Shown: positions 51,781 through 52,297 of the stretch, in pieces
How positions within the stretch are numbered: the stretch's first letter is position 1
How the letters are laid out: the number at the start of each line of letters is the position of its first letter
Source of the DNA: Streptomyces violascens
GTDB taxonomy: Bacteria > Actinomycetota > Actinomycetes > Streptomycetales > Streptomycetaceae
NCBI RefSeq assembly: GCF_014649955.1
Contig: NZ_BMUA01000039.1
Coordinates: 1-52,297 of the forward strand
DNA: 52,297 bases
Reading direction: 5' to 3'
Notes under the pieces: generated by a model
Seen by the model: the letters and a program-made list of their open reading frames with translations, nothing else
What the model was told of the DNA's origin: nothing
Databases searched by the model: none
Made by a program: the position numbers and the translations under genes

Positions 51781-51909
51781 GGACGCATCCCGCGACCACG
51801 GATCGGCCGTCCCGCCACGCCTGCCTCAGCCGAAAGCACGAGGTCGGAGGCGTGCGGGACCCTGACGAGACCCCGCACGGGACCTTGGCCCGGGCCCTCC
51901 GGCCGAGGG

Positions 51910-51938
51910 TTGACACGGCCATCCCCCGTACGTAGTGT
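51910..51938 (+). promoter_or_regulatory. Consensus housekeeping promoter, first of the rRNA operon region
   Basis: TTGACA (51910-51915), a 17-nt spacer and TAGTGT (51933-51938): the best sigma-70-type match in the window. It points rightward toward the rRNA leader. Confidence 0.75.
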
Positions 51939-52086
51939 TCTCCGAGTTGTCCGACGTGAGCGCCGACTCCGGTCGGTCCCCGGACAGCCATTCCGCATCA
52001 ACCACTTCTTATGAACGACACCTCGTCGTCTCGTTTTTCGTGCGCTTTTGCGAAATGAGGAATCCGCGTTCGAGGACGCACTCCGA

Positions 52087-52297
52087 TTGGCGTCGGAGGT
52101 CAGGATTCCGCTAATGTCTCACTCGTCGGAACGGCCGAACAGCCGGGAAGACAAGCCGACTTGGCTCCGGGAGACCGGAAATCAGGACCGAAAGGATCTG
52201 ATAGAGTTGGAACCGCCGGAAAGGGAAACCCGAGAGGGGGAACCGGAAAGGCGCCGAGGAAATCGGACACGAAAGAGTCTGATAGAGTCGGGAACAC
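52087..52297 (+). promoter_or_regulatory. 5' leader of an rRNA operon (16S gene beyond the window)
   Basis: The end of the window matches, from memory, the leader that precedes Streptomyces 16S genes: the TCTGATAGAGT element, GGAAACCCGAGAGGG-type purine-rich runs and CCGAGGAAATCGGA. The CGAAAG...TCTGATAGAGT unit occurs twice, 81 bp apart (TAGAGT at 52202 and 52283). A TTGGCG...TAATGT pair (52087, 52112) may be a further promoter, although its 19-nt spacer is long. The repeated units could be tandem promoters or transcribed leader (antitermination/processing) elements. The minus-strand ORF here is not a gene. Confidence 0.72.

Noticed and set aside
52100..52297. Minus-strand 65-residue ORF at the right edge
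   Set aside because: It is antisense to the rRNA leader; its Pro/Phe-rich peptide simply mirrors the purine-rich leader repeats.

Overview
The window is high-GC (about 70% or more by eye) actinobacterial chromosome and almost certainly Streptomyces. The gene order blaI-like, argA, lsr2, clpC, then sigE-cseA-cseB-cseC, radA-disA, ilvD and proC matches my memory of the conserved core of the Streptomyces chromosome (the SCO3337 to SCO3390 part of S. coelicolor). Codons are strongly GC3-biased, GTG starts are common, and many genes have a TANNNT hexamer only 6-7 nt before the start codon, the mark of leaderless mRNAs in this group. No tRNA, CRISPR array, IS element or prophage was seen.

Layout. 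1-4.6 kb: a LuxR-type response regulator, a quinone oxidoreductase-like gene behind a perfect 32-bp palindrome, an ArsR-type regulator with twin operators, and a threonine aldolase. 4.7-10.1 kb: a tight operon of a DUF2520 Rossmann protein, panC, nadB, nadC and coaX, joining CoA and NAD synthesis. 10.2-16.3 kb: small proteins, a BlaI-type repressor, argA, lsr2, an SCO3374-like gene and clpC. 16.4-20 kb: a two-gene conflict module, a Trypco2-like protein coupled to a large trypsin-NACHT-LRR-like protein. 20-26.8 kb: M23 peptidase, a TetR/MFS drug-efflux pair, a Tet(X)-like FAD monooxygenase with divergent TetR, and LtrA. 26.9-32.1 kb: the SigE-CseABC envelope-stress system (sigE to cseC on the minus strand), mutY and a PAP2 phosphatase. 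32.3-41.5 kb: a membrane-anchored Ser/Gly-linker protein, radA-disA, a sigma-like/zinc-finger/TM/BACON fusion, a Cys-rich protein, Ppx/GppA, a sugar-phosphate isomerase and a TetR. 41.6-51.3 kb: ilvD, a PQQ-type Ser/Thr kinase, SH3 and membrane proteins, a methyltransferase, an ABC-2 exporter and proC. 51.3-52.3 kb: a secreted/anchored protein, then a consensus promoter and sequence I recognise as the 5' leader of an rRNA operon; the 16S gene must lie just past the right edge.

How it fits together. Much of the window deals with cell-envelope and protein-quality stress: SigE/CseABC, PAP2 phosphatase, M23 peptidase, ClpC (preceded by a SigR-like promoter and a ClgR-like box), DisA/RadA and several regulator-transporter pairs. 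The most interesting accessory element is the Trypco2/trypsin-NACHT pair, which sits between core genes and looks like an NTP-driven immunity or self/non-self conflict system. Second is the one-polypeptide sigma-like/anti-sigma-like/transmembrane/BACON protein. The regulatory DNA is also rich: near-perfect dyads at the qor-like, arsR, ltrA, tetR and ilvD promoters, an 11-bp stem that would hide the lsr2 ribosome binding site, a G-quadruplex motif before the M23 peptidase, and short tandem repeats near the methyltransferase.
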